From Proteles cristata cristata (Eukaryota; Chordata; Mammalia; Carnivora; Hyaenidae), in the NCBI GenBank assembly GCA_017311185.1, contig JAESUZ010001071.1, positions 930,001 to 994,000 of the forward strand: a stretch of 64,000 bases of DNA, given 5' to 3'. The notes beneath the pieces are model-generated. The model was not told the origin of the DNA. It did no database searches and was given only the letters and a program-made list of their open reading frames with translations. This document shows, in pieces, positions 22,196-34,434 of the stretch. How positions within the stretch are numbered: the first letter of the stretch is position 1; every line of letters starts with the position of its first letter. The translations under genes and the position numbers were made by a program.

Positions 22196-23329
22196 GTTTC
22201 CCTTGATTTAAAGCTCAGCTAGACTGTCTACCTGTAGACATGCTGATATGACCTCTAGGCATTCCTGTTGACTGAGATACAACTGCTGGTGTGAGGGAGG
22301 TGACAAAAGAAGCCATACCTGTATGCATAAATCATCAGCCCATCAAGCTTGCAGCTTGTCTGTCCCTAATTGTCAACAGTAACTGGACAGGTTTAAGAAG
22401 AGGTCATTGATTCATCTGAGCATTCTTTGGAGTTTCTATATGTGGAAAGTCTTCTCGAAGATAAATTGGTGGGAACTTTAAAATGCTGAGAAAAATATGT
22501 TTATAGAGTACTAAACAATTTTATTATGGAAATGAACATTAATCCAACCAGCAACTCTATAATACATGCCAACAGGAAGGCAGAAGAGATAGAAATGATT
22601 ATAAACCTCATCTGAGACACATACAGGCTCTTCCCCTTTTCTAGTGATTGATCAAATGTTTTTTCAAAAAGAATTTCCAGTCATTTTGGAGGGAACCCCT
22701 TTTACTCAGTAATTCCTGGTCTTCTAAGAACCAGGCCTTATGGCCTTTGGTAGGATGTCAGGACCCAATACTTAAACTATTGTAAATCTGCAAAGATTAA
22801 TGTTTGTTACAGGGATTACAGGAAAGTGGATGCTCAGCAGCAACTAGAGAAACAGTCTTCTCTTTGAGAAGAGTTGAAGCCAAGTCCCCAGACTCTGTTT
22901 GGACTAACTTGAGTGCTTTATTCATGAAGTTGGCTTTCAAATTCCACAAAGGCTGCTTTTGTTTTCAGATCTTCAGGGAGTCTTGTAATTCCCAGTGTCA
23001 AGGGCACAACAGAATCTGTGATCTGCACACAACTCAGCTCATCAGCATTAATTATTGCTCTGCCAAGCTTGTAAACGAATGTAATCAGAAGCCTTATGTG
23101 GAGGCCCCAGTGAGGATGCCACCTTTTTCTCTGCCTGCTCATTCCCTGTTTGCTTTCCCTCTCCCGTTAACTGTTGACTTTCCACGCTTTGATTTCTCCT
23201 CTTATTTTTCACTTTCTCCCTGGGTGGGCACATCTGCCTTCCTGGCTTCAGCCAAGATCTCTATTATGACGACTTCTAATTATACCTTTCCAGCCTCAGC
23301 CTTTTTCAGTAGTTCACACCTGTATTTTT
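22196..23329. other. Single-copy DNA with the longest open frame; not called a gene
   Basis: A 175-codon + frame spans 22804-23331, but its first codon is TTG. The product is a mixture rich in S, F and P without a domain, and a minus-strand frame is open over the same bases. No promoter, splice sites or retrocopy poly(A) tail are visible. Confidence 0.4.
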
Positions 23330-24130
23330 GACTGCCTAATAAATGCAACCCAAACCACCAATTCCAAAGCAGGCTCATGCTATTCCTCTACCCACAAAAT
23401 CCATATTTGTTTTTCCCCAGCTGCTCCCACCTGAGCCAATGTCTCCACACTCTGCTTAGCCAATGCTGTAGAAAAAAAACAAAACATCAGTCTCATCCTG
23501 GATTCCTTTCTCTCCTTTACTCCTCTATTATCTCACTATATCCAGTCAGCCATCGGATCACCTCAATCCCAATTTAGGACCTTCTCCAAAACTGTTCCTA
23601 CCTGGGGACTATTGCCTTCTGTCAACTCTCCCTTGTTGCTTAGCTAGAGGATTCTCAGCCCCCATCAGTCTGACTGGAGACTCTTACCAAGCGTATCTCC
23701 CTGTCACCCACCAGTGCTATCTCTGACCAAGCATATCTCCCTCTCACCCACCAGTGCTATCTCTGTAGTTGTCACTTTGCTCCTCAGTTTTCTAAGGTTG
23801 TTTTTGTTTTTGTTTTGTGTGTGTGATGAATGTATTTACCTCTCTCGTGGCACAATACACTTTTTAAAGTAAAGTTTGATGAAATAGTTAAGTCAGCTTT
23901 TATTTTGATCTTAACAAGTTACTTTTTACATAACTGCTTCATGCTTTTTTCAGTGTAACTGAAACTCATTAGCCTGAAGGTTAAGGCAAAAGGCTATCAG
24001 CTAGATCCCAAACATCATCTTCTGCCATTCCCTCCATAGATGTTACAGTTTGGACACACTAGTGGTGCCTTTAACAGTTCCTGACACATAGCAAGCATTG
24101 AACAAATGCTTGGTGAATGGATGAGTATGT
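23330..24130 (+). repeat. L2-like LINE 3' region, decayed
   Basis: 'tctcatcctggattcctttc' (23491) and 'ggggactattgcc' (23604) recall L2 ORF2, and the right end 'cctgacacatagcaagcatt' (24079) with 'tgaatggatga' is L2/MIR-tail-like. Much of the interior is eroded or rearranged, including the 40-bp duplication at 23686-23765. Confidence 0.5.
23686..23765. repeat. 40-bp tandem duplication
   Basis: Two adjacent 40-bp units, 23686-23725 and 23726-23765, begin ACCAAGC and end CTATCTCTG. They differ at two positions by hand alignment. Confidence 0.9.
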
Positions 24131-24839
24131 TGTTCACAGTCGCCCAGCCTTACAAAGCTCTCCATATGCTTCCTGTTTGCCTTTTTCCATGCTACTTGGA
24201 AGCCTTTTTCCATTCTTCTGGACTCAGCTAACAGTTGCTACCCTTGCTGCAAAATCTAGTTGCCATTTGACCCTTTGATTCACTTAACTCAACAAACGTT
24301 TACTAAGCACAAATAAGGACCCTGGTGTCTAGGATACAAGAACCACAGCCTAGTGAGGAAAACGCCTTACCAAGCAATTGTGTACTTCTTTGTAGCCTTT
24401 CCTACAGGCTCACAAATATAGTTGTCCCTCCTGTCTATCTCCACAGAACTTGGTGCAGGAAGAACATTGAACGGTATGAAAAGTCACTCAAAACTATTAA
24501 TTTCTGAAAATCTCTATCCACATTAGAATCTGATATACTTCATGACCGCATTTTACTAGGTGGTTATTCCCCTTGTATTTCCCTTATGAGCAAATAGTAA
24601 GCTACCAATAAACGGTAGTCTTGATCTTTTCTCAGGTTAGCAATTATGCGTGGTATGGGACTCTTGTGACACTGGACAATGACAGCCACGGTTTTGCCAG
24701 GCACACAATCATGAGGGGAAACTGACATGTTTACAACCATTCTGTGCCCACACAGCCATTCTGGTTTTCAACTTCAGATTTCAATTACATGACATATCAA
24801 TACTATTATAAACTAGGCTTTCTGTTAGATGATTTTGCT

Positions 24840-24990
24840 CAAGTGCATGCTAATTTAAACATTAGGTTTGGCTAAGTTATGCTATTTGGTAGATGTATTA
24901 AATGCACTTTTGACTCCGGATATTTTCAACTTCCAGTGGGTTTTCTGGGACACAGCCCCACCAGAAGGAGAGGGAAATCTGTACATAATT
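24840..24990. mobile_element. Tigger-like DNA transposon fragment
   Basis: 'ggtttggctaagttatgct' (24865), then 'gatattttcaacttccagtg' (24919) and 'gacacagccccaccagaagg' (24950), match my memory of the end of a Tigger-family element. The terminal inverted repeat partner is not visible. Confidence 0.5.
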
Positions 24991-25825
24991 ATACTGAGAG
25001 TACAATACAAAATGAGCCTGTGTTTGTGATCAGATTGCCAATTTGAAATTCTGACAATCTGACCTATGCAATTAAGATCCAGAGCTGATCAGTTAACTTT
25101 CCTGGCCTCATTAGCATCTTTGTAAATCAGGTGGGACAATACCTGAAGTTCTTCAAAGTATCAAGCGATGATTAAAAAAAAAATCTCAACTATAAATGCT
25201 TGTCCACTGTGTTTGCCTGATTTGTGAAGAAATCTATATTGGTAATTAAAATTCGATAGACTGGATAAGTAGAAGAATGAACAACTGAGTTAGGTCAGCT
25301 TTTCCTAAATCGAGAAACTCTGAAGGCAGCAGCAGAAAACGACATATGGAAATAACTGCTGTAGTCAAACTGCAAAAGGAAACTGAAGAGCTTCTTACCT
25401 AAAGGGAGGAAGATGATGATATCAAAATAGACTATATGTTTATAGGATTTTTTAAAATTTATATAATATACAATAAAAGTTGCATTTCAAAGTGTTAGTT
25501 ATTATAAATAAATCTATTTTTGTTTTAAGTCTTAATTTTAAAAACACTGAAAGATGGAGACATCTGGATTACAGAAAGCAAAAAATCAGAATTCTGATTT
25601 GTGCTCTGACAGCACAAAACTTCCCTCCTTCCCATCTCTTTCCCAATGGTCTACTTCAGCACTGTTCATTTCTGTTTTCACTTTTACTCTGTTGGGCCCT
25701 TGATTCCTTTAGAATCCCTTATGCCGATATTTACCTGATGACTGACAGAGTCCATCAGATCAGGACTCCAGGACTGAAAGTTTTGCAAGCAATAGACTTT
25801 GCAATGGCATCTATATATGTCCGTG

Positions 25826-25857
<32 letters not shown>

Positions 25858-26265
25858 GCTGCACAGATGTCTGAGATAAGAGAACACCGCTCTCTAGGAT
25901 AGTTCTTTGTGTTTGCTTTAATACACTGAACTCCTCTTCACATATGAACTCTGCAAAGCTTGACTTAATCAAACTCTTCAAGTATTCCTCAAACATATTT
26001 TACCTACCAGGTATGTTTACAGAAAAGTTCAGCTTTAATTGATTACCTGAAATTCTCATTTTTTTTTCTCCTGTCATCCTTTTAAAGTTACCTTCCTGTC
26101 CTCTTGACCTGATAAAGGTAGGAATGATTAGCAAATTTCCAAAAGCAAACTGTTTATTGAAGCACAGAGCAATCTTCTAAAATCCTACAAAGTTTCAGTG
26201 TAAAACCACCATGAGAAACCAGAAGAAACTAAGAAAACTATCCCAAAATAAATAGGACACTTTTG
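24991..26265. other. Single-copy DNA, no gene seen
   Basis: No recognised element apart from the (AC)n array at 25832-25857. The 140-codon frame at 25480-25902 reads through that array and is not coding-like. Confidence 0.4.
25832..25857. repeat. (AC)13 microsatellite
   Basis: Thirteen pure AC units. Confidence 0.9.
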
Positions 26266-26269
26266 AATG

Positions 26270-26440
26270 GCTGTTACAAGGTATCATGTTTATTTTACAA
26301 ATGTATCCTTATTTAATTCTTCCACACAATACCTTGAGGAAATTGTGAGGAGGAAGGCTGAGCTTAATTTGTTCATGATCAAGTATGTTAAGAGGCTGAT
26401 CTAGGATTCGAACCAATTTCTATCTGAATCTAAAATATAT
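26270..26440 (-). repeat. MIR, antisense
   Basis: 'tccttatttaattcttccac' (26306) and 'gctgatctaggattcgaacc' (26395) are in antisense MIR order. Confidence 0.55.
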
Positions 26441-27489
26441 ACTTTTCTCACAATATTTTCCTAACCATGGAGTGTACTATTGTTCAGCTCTAGGGTTGCC
26501 ATGAACTTATAACAGAATAATTTGGAATTTTAGTCTTAAAGAGAAGATTTAAAATATATGAAGTTTTTTTTCTCTTTTAAAAATTGAATCATGCACTAGT
26601 GAGTCAATTTACAATTTTCCTTGGTTCATGATTTTATAAATAAACATGGCATTGCTTTTGGCAATGTGTCAATCTGACTTGTTTTCACAGCAGAAACTGA
26701 ATGAAGTCATGGAGTAGCTTTTCTGGCCAGGTCATAATAATATAATTTACAGCATATTAGCCTTTTCATATCATACTGATTTTTCATGCTGAAGGGCTTC
26801 CAAAACCACAATAGAAGCTAATTCTGTGCTAAGGAACAACGATATCAAATTAAAAGTTAAAGCATGTGCCAATTCAAATATCAAGCTGATGTTACAAAAT
26901 AAACATTTGCCGCTTCTTACAAACATTGGATTCACCCATGACTAGAGTCACACATGATGAAAGAATTTAAAAAACAAAAATGAAGACCAAAAGTCATTAC
27001 ATGCTAGTGCCAAAAATAAGAACCCTAATCAAATATTGAACTTGCAGGTTATCGGCATGAGAAAAAAAGAATCACTTGAAATAATTAAAAAGGAAACTGA
27101 TTATATAAAATGATGTAAGGAAAAATGTAAGCCAAGATTCAGGAAATATTTACAATTTGTCCTTTAGACTATGAAAAACTTCCTCACAGAATGATTTCAA
27201 GGCCGAGTCCCATATAAAGATCCTATTCATCCCTTTATCACATTTAGTAGTATTTGAGAAGTGCTGAATTTCTTATAAGATAAGGTTTTAGAGTAGAAAC
27301 GTCTCAGTATCCATCTCTGATCCCCCTCAATGCAGACTCTGACTTTTTAATGCAAAAAATGCTTGGAAGCAAAAGCAAACAACAAAGTCTTTAATCTGTT
27401 TGTCCCTCAAATCAATTTTAGGTTTTTAAATTTAAATCAAGAACGATACAATAAAACCTAGAAAAACTTTTCATTATTTATAAAAGTAA
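26441..27489. other. Single-copy AT-rich DNA, no gene seen
   Basis: No repeat or coding feature recognised. Confidence 0.4.
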
Positions 27490-28445
27490 CATATCTTTAC
27501 TTTCAAATGTAAATTACAGTGGTAGAACAAGAAATTCCCATATTCATTTAATCAGATCCCCCAGTTGTTAAGATCTTACATGTACCTCTTCAAACACAAT
27601 ATTCCAGAAAACATATATAACTTTGACATAACTTCCAAATCAGGAACTCAACATTGTTTCAACACTATAAAGACACCCACATATCCTTTCAAATTTGGTC
27701 AAATGTCCCAGTCATCTGGACAAGAGGTCTTTTTCCATTCTGGTCCAGATTCCTTCTGTTAATCAGGAGCTATCCCTCAGTCTTGCTCTCACCTTCATGT
27801 CCTTGACAAATTCAGCACCTATATGACTACCAAGCCAGGACTGTCTACTTTTTATTCTTGACCAGACTCAGGCCAGGCATCCCCAACAGAAACATCTCAA
27901 ACATGGTGCTATGCTTTCCTCACTGCAGCACATCAGAAGGGACACACACCATCAACCTTACCACCACTGGTGGTAGAAAAATGATATATGTAAATGTATT
28001 GTAACCAATGTAAACTAGTGATATAGGTAAGATACATGTAAGCATAATGTGTAACATTTCTGCAACTTTCTTCACATACAAAACCAAGCTTTTCCTTTCA
28101 TAATAAATTCAATTTCATGGAAGGTATTCTTAGATCATGGCAATATTCTGTTCAACTTCCACTAACAAAGTATCGTATGCTTTGATTCTCACTTAAAATA
28201 CCCATCACCATAGTTGCCAGATAGTGATGGAAGTGGAAACTCCTTTTTTTTTTTTTTACATTTAATACTTGGTATTATTACCATGAGAAATGGCTTAATG
28301 TACCTAACATATTGCTACCAATATGGACACATGCAATTTTATTTTATTCAGTGGTAGTCTGTTATTTTGATGCGCAAGCTGTTCTAGATTTGTCCAACAG
28401 TATCCCCCTTAAACTGGGTCCTGTGATTTTACCATGTCCCCATCA
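27490..28445 (-). mobile_element. Ancient L1 3' UTR, antisense
   Basis: Landmarks of an old L1 3' UTR, read on the reverse strand, occur in the right order: 'cagatcccccagttgttaag' (27553), 'tccttgacaaattcagcacc' (27800), 'gcacatcagaagggacacac' (27927), 'tagttgccagatagtgatgg' (28211) and 'accatgtccccatcatttt' (28431). The next L1 begins directly at its right edge, so this may be the host into which that element inserted. Assignment is from memory of consensus blocks. Confidence 0.6.
28243..28257. repeat. Poly(T) run
   Basis: Fifteen T, inside the antisense L1 3' UTR. Confidence 0.85.
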
Positions 28446-28853
28446 TTTTAAAAAACCTTTGTATTGACATAATCCACATGCCATAAAATTCACCCATTCA
28501 AGGTATATAATTCAATAATTTTAGCATTTTCACACAATTATCCCAATATCAACACAATATAAGCACAGAACCTTTGCATACTTCTCCAAAAAATTCCATG
28601 CTAAACATTAGCAATAATTCATAATGCCTTCCTATAAGCTATAAACAACCACTGTCTGTCTCCATAGACTCTCCATTCTGGATGTTCCATATAAAATAGA
28701 ATCATATAAAATGTTATTTTATATAAGATGCAGTCTTATTTTGCTAAGCATAATATCTTCATAGAGTACCCATGTGGTAGCATGAATAAGCATTTCATTT
28801 TTATCACCAGACAATATTCTGTTATATATATTATTTATCAATTGATGGGTGTA

Positions 28854-29220
28854 TCAGTTAGAGTACCACCAAAGAAACAGGACCAGCAGGAAACAGAGAC
28901 TTACCGCAAGGGGTTAGTTTATGTCATTATAGTACCTAGCTAGGCAGATCCAAAATCCAAAGGGTAGACCATCAGGAAGGATATTTAGGTATTACTGAAA
29001 TTACTATCTGTGAGCAGAATTTCTTCCTCAGGAAAGCCTCAGCTCTGCTCTTAAGGTCTTTCAAGAGATTGCCTACCCCGATTGTCTAAATTAATCTCTT
29101 AAAGTCAACTGATTATGGACTTTAATCACAACTAAAAAATACCTTGAGAGCTACATTTATATTAGTATTTTAGTGAATGACTGGGTAATTATAGGGTAGC
29201 TAAATTGACATATCAAGAAG
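28854..29220 (+). mobile_element. MLT2-like LTR (ERVL group), nested
   Basis: It opens TGTATCAGTTAGAG and contains 'aagaaacaggaccagc' and 'ccaaaatccaaagggtagac' (28950), ending near 'aaattgacatatcaagaag'. These are landmarks of an MLT2-type LTR. The L1 sequence resumes after it (gaggttttctac). It is a solo LTR with no internal retroviral genes. The family name is from memory. Confidence 0.6.
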
Positions 29221-29350
29221 ACCTCATGTGGATTTGAGGTTTTCTACTTTCTATCCCTTATATAGAACACTGCTTTGAACATCCCTGTTCAAGTGTTCAA
29301 GAGCATATGTTTTCATTTCTCTTGAATATATCATTAGGAGTGCAATTGTT

Positions 29351-29567
29351 GGGGTGCCTGGGTGGCTCAGTCGGTTAAGTGGCCTACTTCAGCTCAGGTC
29401 ATGATCTCACGGTTTGTGAGTTCAAGCCCCGCATCAGGCTCTGTGCTGACAGCTAGCTCAGAGCCTGAGCCTGTTTCAGATTCTGTGTCTCCCTCTCTCT
29501 CTGACCCTCCCCTGCCCATGCTTTCTCTCAGAAATAAATAAAACATTAAAAAAAATTTTTTTTAAAT
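29351..29567 (+). mobile_element. CAN SINE with TSD
   Basis: GGAGTGCAATTGTT flanks it at 29337-29350 and 29568-29581. Head ggtgcctgggtggctcagtcgg, full CT-rich body and A-rich tail. Confidence 0.95.
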
Positions 29568-29860
29568 GGAGTGCAATTGTTGGGTCAAAAGGAAACTATG
29601 ACATTCTGTTGGATGACACTGAAGAACTGCTAAAATGTTTCAAAGTGGCTGTAACATTTTAAATTGTCACCAACAATGTGTAAGGTTCCAATATCTCTAC
29701 ATCCTCATCAACATTCTTTTTGATTATAGCAACTGAGAAGGTGTAAATGGATATCTCATGATGCTTTGGTTTGCACTTACCTAATGGATGATGGGACTGA
29801 GCATCTTTTCATGTGCCCATTTGTATATCTTCTTTGGAGAAATCTCTCAAGTCTGTGCCT

Positions 29861-30045
29861 TAAGTTTGAGAGAGAATGAACAAGCACACACTTGCACTGT
29901 GGAGAAGGGCAGGGAGGGACAGAACAAGTCCCATGCTGTCAGCACAGAGCCCACCCAGCATGGGGCTCAATCACACAAACCAGGATATCATGACTGGAGC
30001 CGAAATCCAGAGTCAGATGCTTAACCTACTGAGCCACCCAAGTGG
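29861..30045 (-). mobile_element. Older CAN SINE, antisense
   Basis: The head at the right end reads CTACTGAGCCACCCAAGTGGCC, with a GA-rich body to the left. TSD candidates are gtctgtgcc (29851) and cttgtgccc (30047), both imperfect. It interrupts the antisense L1. Confidence 0.8.
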
Positions 30046-31293
30046 CCTTGTGCCCTGTTTTTAACTGAGGCATTTAAGTATTATAAGTTGCAAGTGTTCT
30101 TTATTTGGGATACTGGAGCCTTATCAAATATAGAACAATTTTCTCCTCTACTCTGAGTTATCTTTTAAAAGTTTTGATGTATTATCAAACAATGGAAAGA
30201 TTAGTTTTCATATAGTACAATTTACCCAGTTTCATTTTGCTCTTTTGCTTCTGGTACCATATCTAAGAAACCATTGCCTTTTGAAGATCAAAGATTTAAT
30301 ACTACTTTTTCTAAAAATTTTACAGTTTTAGCCCTTTTAAATCTAGGATACATTTTGGGATAATTTAAAAGGTATACCTTTCCTAATACTTTTTTATAAA
30401 TTATAAAAGGATCCATCTTTACTCTTTTCCATGTATATATCCAGTTATATTATTGTTGAAAAGTCTGCTCTTTTTTCATTGACTTCTAAATTGAAAGTAA
30501 ATTGACTGCAAAATAATAGAATTGAGAATCCTAACATAAATCATTAGTCCAGTGATCTATACATATCTACCCATATGCCTGAATCACATTGTCATTATGG
30601 TAACTGTACAGTAAGTGTGAAATCAGAACATGTGAGGCCTCTAAATTTTTTAAGGTTGTTTTTGTTACTCTTGGTCCCTTGGAAATCTATAGGAGTGTTA
30701 GGATCAGATTGTCAATTTCTGCAAAAAAAAAAAAAAAGCAAAATAAGAATTGAACAGGAAAAATTTTGAATTTATTAAAAGAAATTAACATATGGTCTTC
30801 TAGGCTGTGAACACTTTTCTTTCAACTTTTGTCTTCAATATCTTTCATCAGTTTTGTAGTGTAATGTACAAATCCTAGACTTTATTCCTGTTTTTTGTGT
30901 TATTATAAATGGAATTTTATTTTCGAAGGGTTAGTAATGTCTAGAAATATAATTGACTTTGTATGTTGATCTTGTATTCTGCAACATAGTTGAAATTGTT
31001 TCTTCTAATTACTCTTGTAGAATTTTTTGTAGCATTTCTATACGCAAGAATGTCATTTGCAAATATAAATTTAAAAATTATTTAAAATTCTGAGATCATA
31101 GTAATTATTTTCCAATCCAGTTGTATTACTTTTGCTTGCTTCTTTAGTGATGCTTGAAACCTCCCCCTGCCCCTCCCATAAAATGTTAGATAGACGTGGC
31201 AAGAGAACATCCTTGTTTATAATCTTAAGGAAAAAAGCTTTCTGTACTTCAATAAATATGGTATTGGCATTTTTGTTTCTGTAGATGTTTTTT

Positions 31294-31498
31294 AATGTTT
31301 TAAACGTTTATTTGTTTTTGAGACAGAGACATAGCACGAGCTGGGGAGGGGCAGAGAGAGAGGGAGACACAATCTGAAACAGGCTCCAGGCTCTGAGCGG
31401 TCAGCACAGAGCCTGATACGGGGCTTGAACCCACAGACCGCAAGATCATGACCTGAGCCAAAGTCAGACGCCTAACCAACTGAGCCACCCAGGCATCA
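31294..31498 (-). mobile_element. CAN SINE, antisense, with TSD
   Basis: CTGTAGATGTTTTTT (31279-31293) and CTGTAAATGTTTTTT (31499-31513) form a 15-bp TSD with one mismatch. The head ends at 31498 (TGAGCCACCCAGGCATCA). Confidence 0.93.
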
Positions 31499-32506
31499 CT
31501 GTAAATGTTTTTTAGATTGAAGGAGGAATACTGGGATATTTGGGGGTTATTTTTTGTTTTTGTTTTTGTTTTGAGGGCATGGTAGGGATGGGAGAATTTA
31601 AAAAGAATTGGTACTAATTATTTTTTAAACATTTGGTAGAATTGCCAATGAAGCTATCAGGGTCAGGTCTGGGATTTTCTTTGTGGCAAATTTTTAAATC
31701 ATTAACTCAGTCTTTATTTATTATAGGTCTATTCATATTTTTTATTTCTTCTTGAGTCAATTTTAGTGGTTTGTTTCTATGAACTTGTCCCTTTTCATGT
31801 AAGTTATCTAATTTGGCATATAGTTTTTCATGGTATTTCCAGGTAATCTTTTCCTTTAAGGTTAATAGTGATGCCACCTCTTAACTCTTGATGTTGGCAT
31901 TTAAGACATTTTTTATTAGTCTACCTAACAGTTTACCATTTTCATTTGTTTTCCTATTCTAGCTATTTTTGTTCTAATTTCTTTCTTCCTTTTCTTTGCT
32001 TTGGAGTTAGTTGATTTTCCCACTATCTTAAGATGCAAGCTTAGACTACTGATTTGAGATCTTTTTAATACAAGTGTGTTCAGCTATAAGTACCTTTAGG
32101 AGGTATTTTCACTTTGCCAGAATGCTATGTTTTTCTATACCATATGGTTATTTTCTTCATCACAAGATATTATCTAATACCCTTGTGATTTCTTCTTTGA
32201 CCCTTTTGTTATTTAGGAGCATATTATTTAACTTTCACTTGTTTGTGAGTTTCCCCAATTTTCTCTCTGATTTTTAATTCCACTGTGATCAGAGAAAATA
32301 ATTATGACATCAATTCAAAAAAATCAATTGAAGCTCATTTTATGGCATAACAGTCTGTCCCAGAGAATTTTCTTTGTGTACTTAAAAGTAGTCTGCTATT
32401 GTTGAGTGCAGTGTTCTGTGGAGGTTGTCATAGCTAGTTGGCTTATAATGTTCATCTCTTCCATTTCATTGTTGAGCTTCTGACTAGTTGTCCTGTTGAT
32501 AGTGGG

Positions 32507-32838
32507 TGTTATAGACTAAAATGTCCCTTCAAAAATCATGACTTTGTAAGAGGCACTTTAAAGATCTAATTTAAAATGATTGATTCAATATTTAAATGGG
32601 TGGGTTCTAATCCAATCTGACTAGCATTAAAGAGAGGAAGAGACACTAGGGGAAAGACCCTGTGAAGACATCCTGAGTAGGCAGCCATCTGTAAGCCAGA
32701 AGGGGGGACTCAGCAGAAACCAACCTGCAGATACCTGGATCTTGGACTTTTAGCCTCCCCAACTGTAAGAGAGGTTTCTCTTGTTTGAGCTCCCCATTGG
32801 CATTTTTATCTGGCAGCTCTAGCAAACAAATACAATAA
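32507..32838 (+). mobile_element. MLT1-like LTR (ERVL-MaLR), nested
   Basis: It opens TGTTATAGACTAAAATGTCCC. It continues with 'ctaatccaatctgactagc', 'aggcagccatctgtaagcca' (32681) and 'ggatcttggacttttagcct' (32737), and closes near 'aacaaatacaataag'. This is the landmark order of an MLT1 LTR. L1 sequence is continuous across the insertion. It is a solo LTR without viral coding sequence. Confidence 0.75.
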
Positions 32839-33091
32839 GGTATTGATGTCTGTCATATCAGCTATTATTATTGAAGTGTCTATTTTTTCCTTCAATTCTG
32901 GCAAATTTTGCTTAAAACAAAAGCTTCAAATATATGAAAGTACATATATTTCAAAGTTATGATTATATTTTTAGTGGTCTTTTTGAAGGATATTACTAAT
33001 AATAAAAGATTCAAGCTTTTATATCTAATTACATTAACTTTTAACTTTAAAGAATGCTCCATTCTTTAACTCTCAACCTCCTGTTTCTTTA

Positions 33092-33309
33092 TTTTTAATT
33101 TATTTTTAATGTTTTATTTATTTTTAGGAGAGAGAGAGAGACAGCGTGAGCAGGGGAGGGTCAGGAGAGAGGGAGTCACAGACTGAAACAGCCTCCAGGC
33201 TCTGAGCTGGCAGTCAGCACAGAGCCCAATGCGGGGCTCGAACCCACGAACCGCGAGATCATGACCCAAGTGAAAGTCGGACGCTCAACCGACTAAGCCA
33301 CCCAGGCGC
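33092..33309 (-). mobile_element. Young CAN SINE, antisense, with TSD
   Basis: CCTCCTGTTTCTTTA flanks it at 33077-33091 and 33310-33324, perfect. CpG-rich head (gaaccgcgagatc, gtcggacgc, ccaggcgcc). It forms a head-to-head pair with the next SINE. Confidence 0.95.
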
Positions 33310-33340
33310 CCTCCTGTTTCTTTAAAATATCTCCTGCGGG

Positions 33341-33528
33341 GGCCTGGGTGGCTTAGTCGGTTAAGCGTCCGACTTTCGCTTCATGATCTCGCGGTTCGTG
33401 GGTTCGAGCCTCGCGTCGGGCTCTGTGCTGACTGCCAGCTCAGAGCCTGGAGCCTGTTTCAGCCTGTGACTCCCTCTCTCTCTCTCTCCTAGAAATAAAT
33501 AAGACATTTAAAAAAAAAATAAAAAAAT
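33341..33528 (+). mobile_element. Young CAN SINE with TSD
   Basis: AAAATATCTCCTGCGGG (33324-33340) and AAAATGTCTCCTGCGGG (33529-33545) flank it, with one mismatch in 17. It has a small internal deletion after 'ctttcgctt' (33374) and a shortened CT region. Its head faces the head of the preceding SINE across 31 bp. Confidence 0.93.
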
Positions 33529-33545
33529 AAAATGTCTCCTGCGGG

Positions 33546-33700
33546 ATCACCTGGGTGGTTCAGTTGGTTAAGAGTCCAACTTTTGATTTCAGCTCAGGTC
33601 ATGATCTCACAGTTGTAAGACTGAGCCCCATGTCAGGCTCTGTGATGAGTATGGAGCTGCTTGTGATTCCCTCTCTCAAAAAATAAACATTAAAAAAAAA
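33546..33700 (+). mobile_element. Older, shortened CAN SINE
   Basis: 'cacctgggtggttcagttgg' at 33548 is its head, followed by 'caggtcatgatctcacagtt' and a short tail at 33678-33700. It lacks the middle CT-rich part. The younger SINE inserted close to its 5' end. Confidence 0.85.
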
Positions 33701-34176
33701 TGTGTCCCCTATAGACAGCAAACAGTTGGATCTGTTTTCAACATAATCTGACAATCTCTACCTTGTGATTGGGTTGTTTAATCAGTTCATACTTAAGGTT
33801 ATTGATATCTGGGATTTGTGTCTGCCATTTTTTTGGTTTTTTTTCTTCTATCTGGCTCATGTTTTTTGGGGGCACTTTTTTCTTTCTTTATCATCTTTAT
33901 TCTTATATTTTGTAGTTTTACATTTCAATTCATTTAATAAGTTTTAAGTGTCATATACTTTATTTTCTTAGTGATTTCTCTAAGGTTTACTGTACATGTA
34001 TAGGCATGCATATACTTCAGACTTACACTAACTTTAGTGAAACAAAATTTACTTACATAGCTCCACACCCTTCTCCCATTTGGGGATATTATAGAGGTTA
34101 CCTCTTTGTATATTATTAATTTATATGATCTTAGATCTTGAAAGAAGCTGAAACTATAAATATATACTTGCTCTAA

Positions 34177-34244
34177 TTTCTTATTTTTGTTTTCTAAATT
34201 TGAGAAAGAGCAAGCATGTGTGAGCTGGGGGTGTGGGGGTGGGA

Positions 34245-34285
<41 letters not shown>

Positions 34286-34434
34286 AGAGAGAGAGAGAGA
34301 GACTCTTAAGCAGGCTCCATGTTCTGCCCAGAACCCAACATGGGGCTCAGTCCCACAACCGTGAGATCATTAGCTGAGCTGAAATCAATAGAAATCAATA
34401 GTCTGATATTCAACCAACTGAAGCATCCATGTGT
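34177..34434 (-). mobile_element. Old CAN SINE, antisense, with GA expansion
   Basis: 'catggggctcagtcccac' (34338) and 'tgagatcattagctgagctg' (34362) are the antisense body, and CTCTAA at 34171-34176 and 34435-34440 is a short TSD candidate. The 10-bp string aaatcaatag is duplicated in tandem near 34382. The GA tract grew to about 55 bp. Confidence 0.8.
34248..34302. repeat. (GA)n microsatellite
   Basis: A polypurine GA array with two GGG interruptions, expanded inside an antisense SINE. Confidence 0.9.

Noticed and set aside
22804..23331. Longest open frame in the window (175 codons, +)
   Set aside because: It starts at TTG, has no recognisable domain, signal or splice context, and a minus frame is open across the same bases. 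Chance length for 64 kb is plausible.
28854..29220. Possible endogenous retrovirus with genes
   Set aside because: Only a solo LTR-like sequence is present here, as at 32507-32838 and 50320-50903; no internal gag, pol or env reading was seen.
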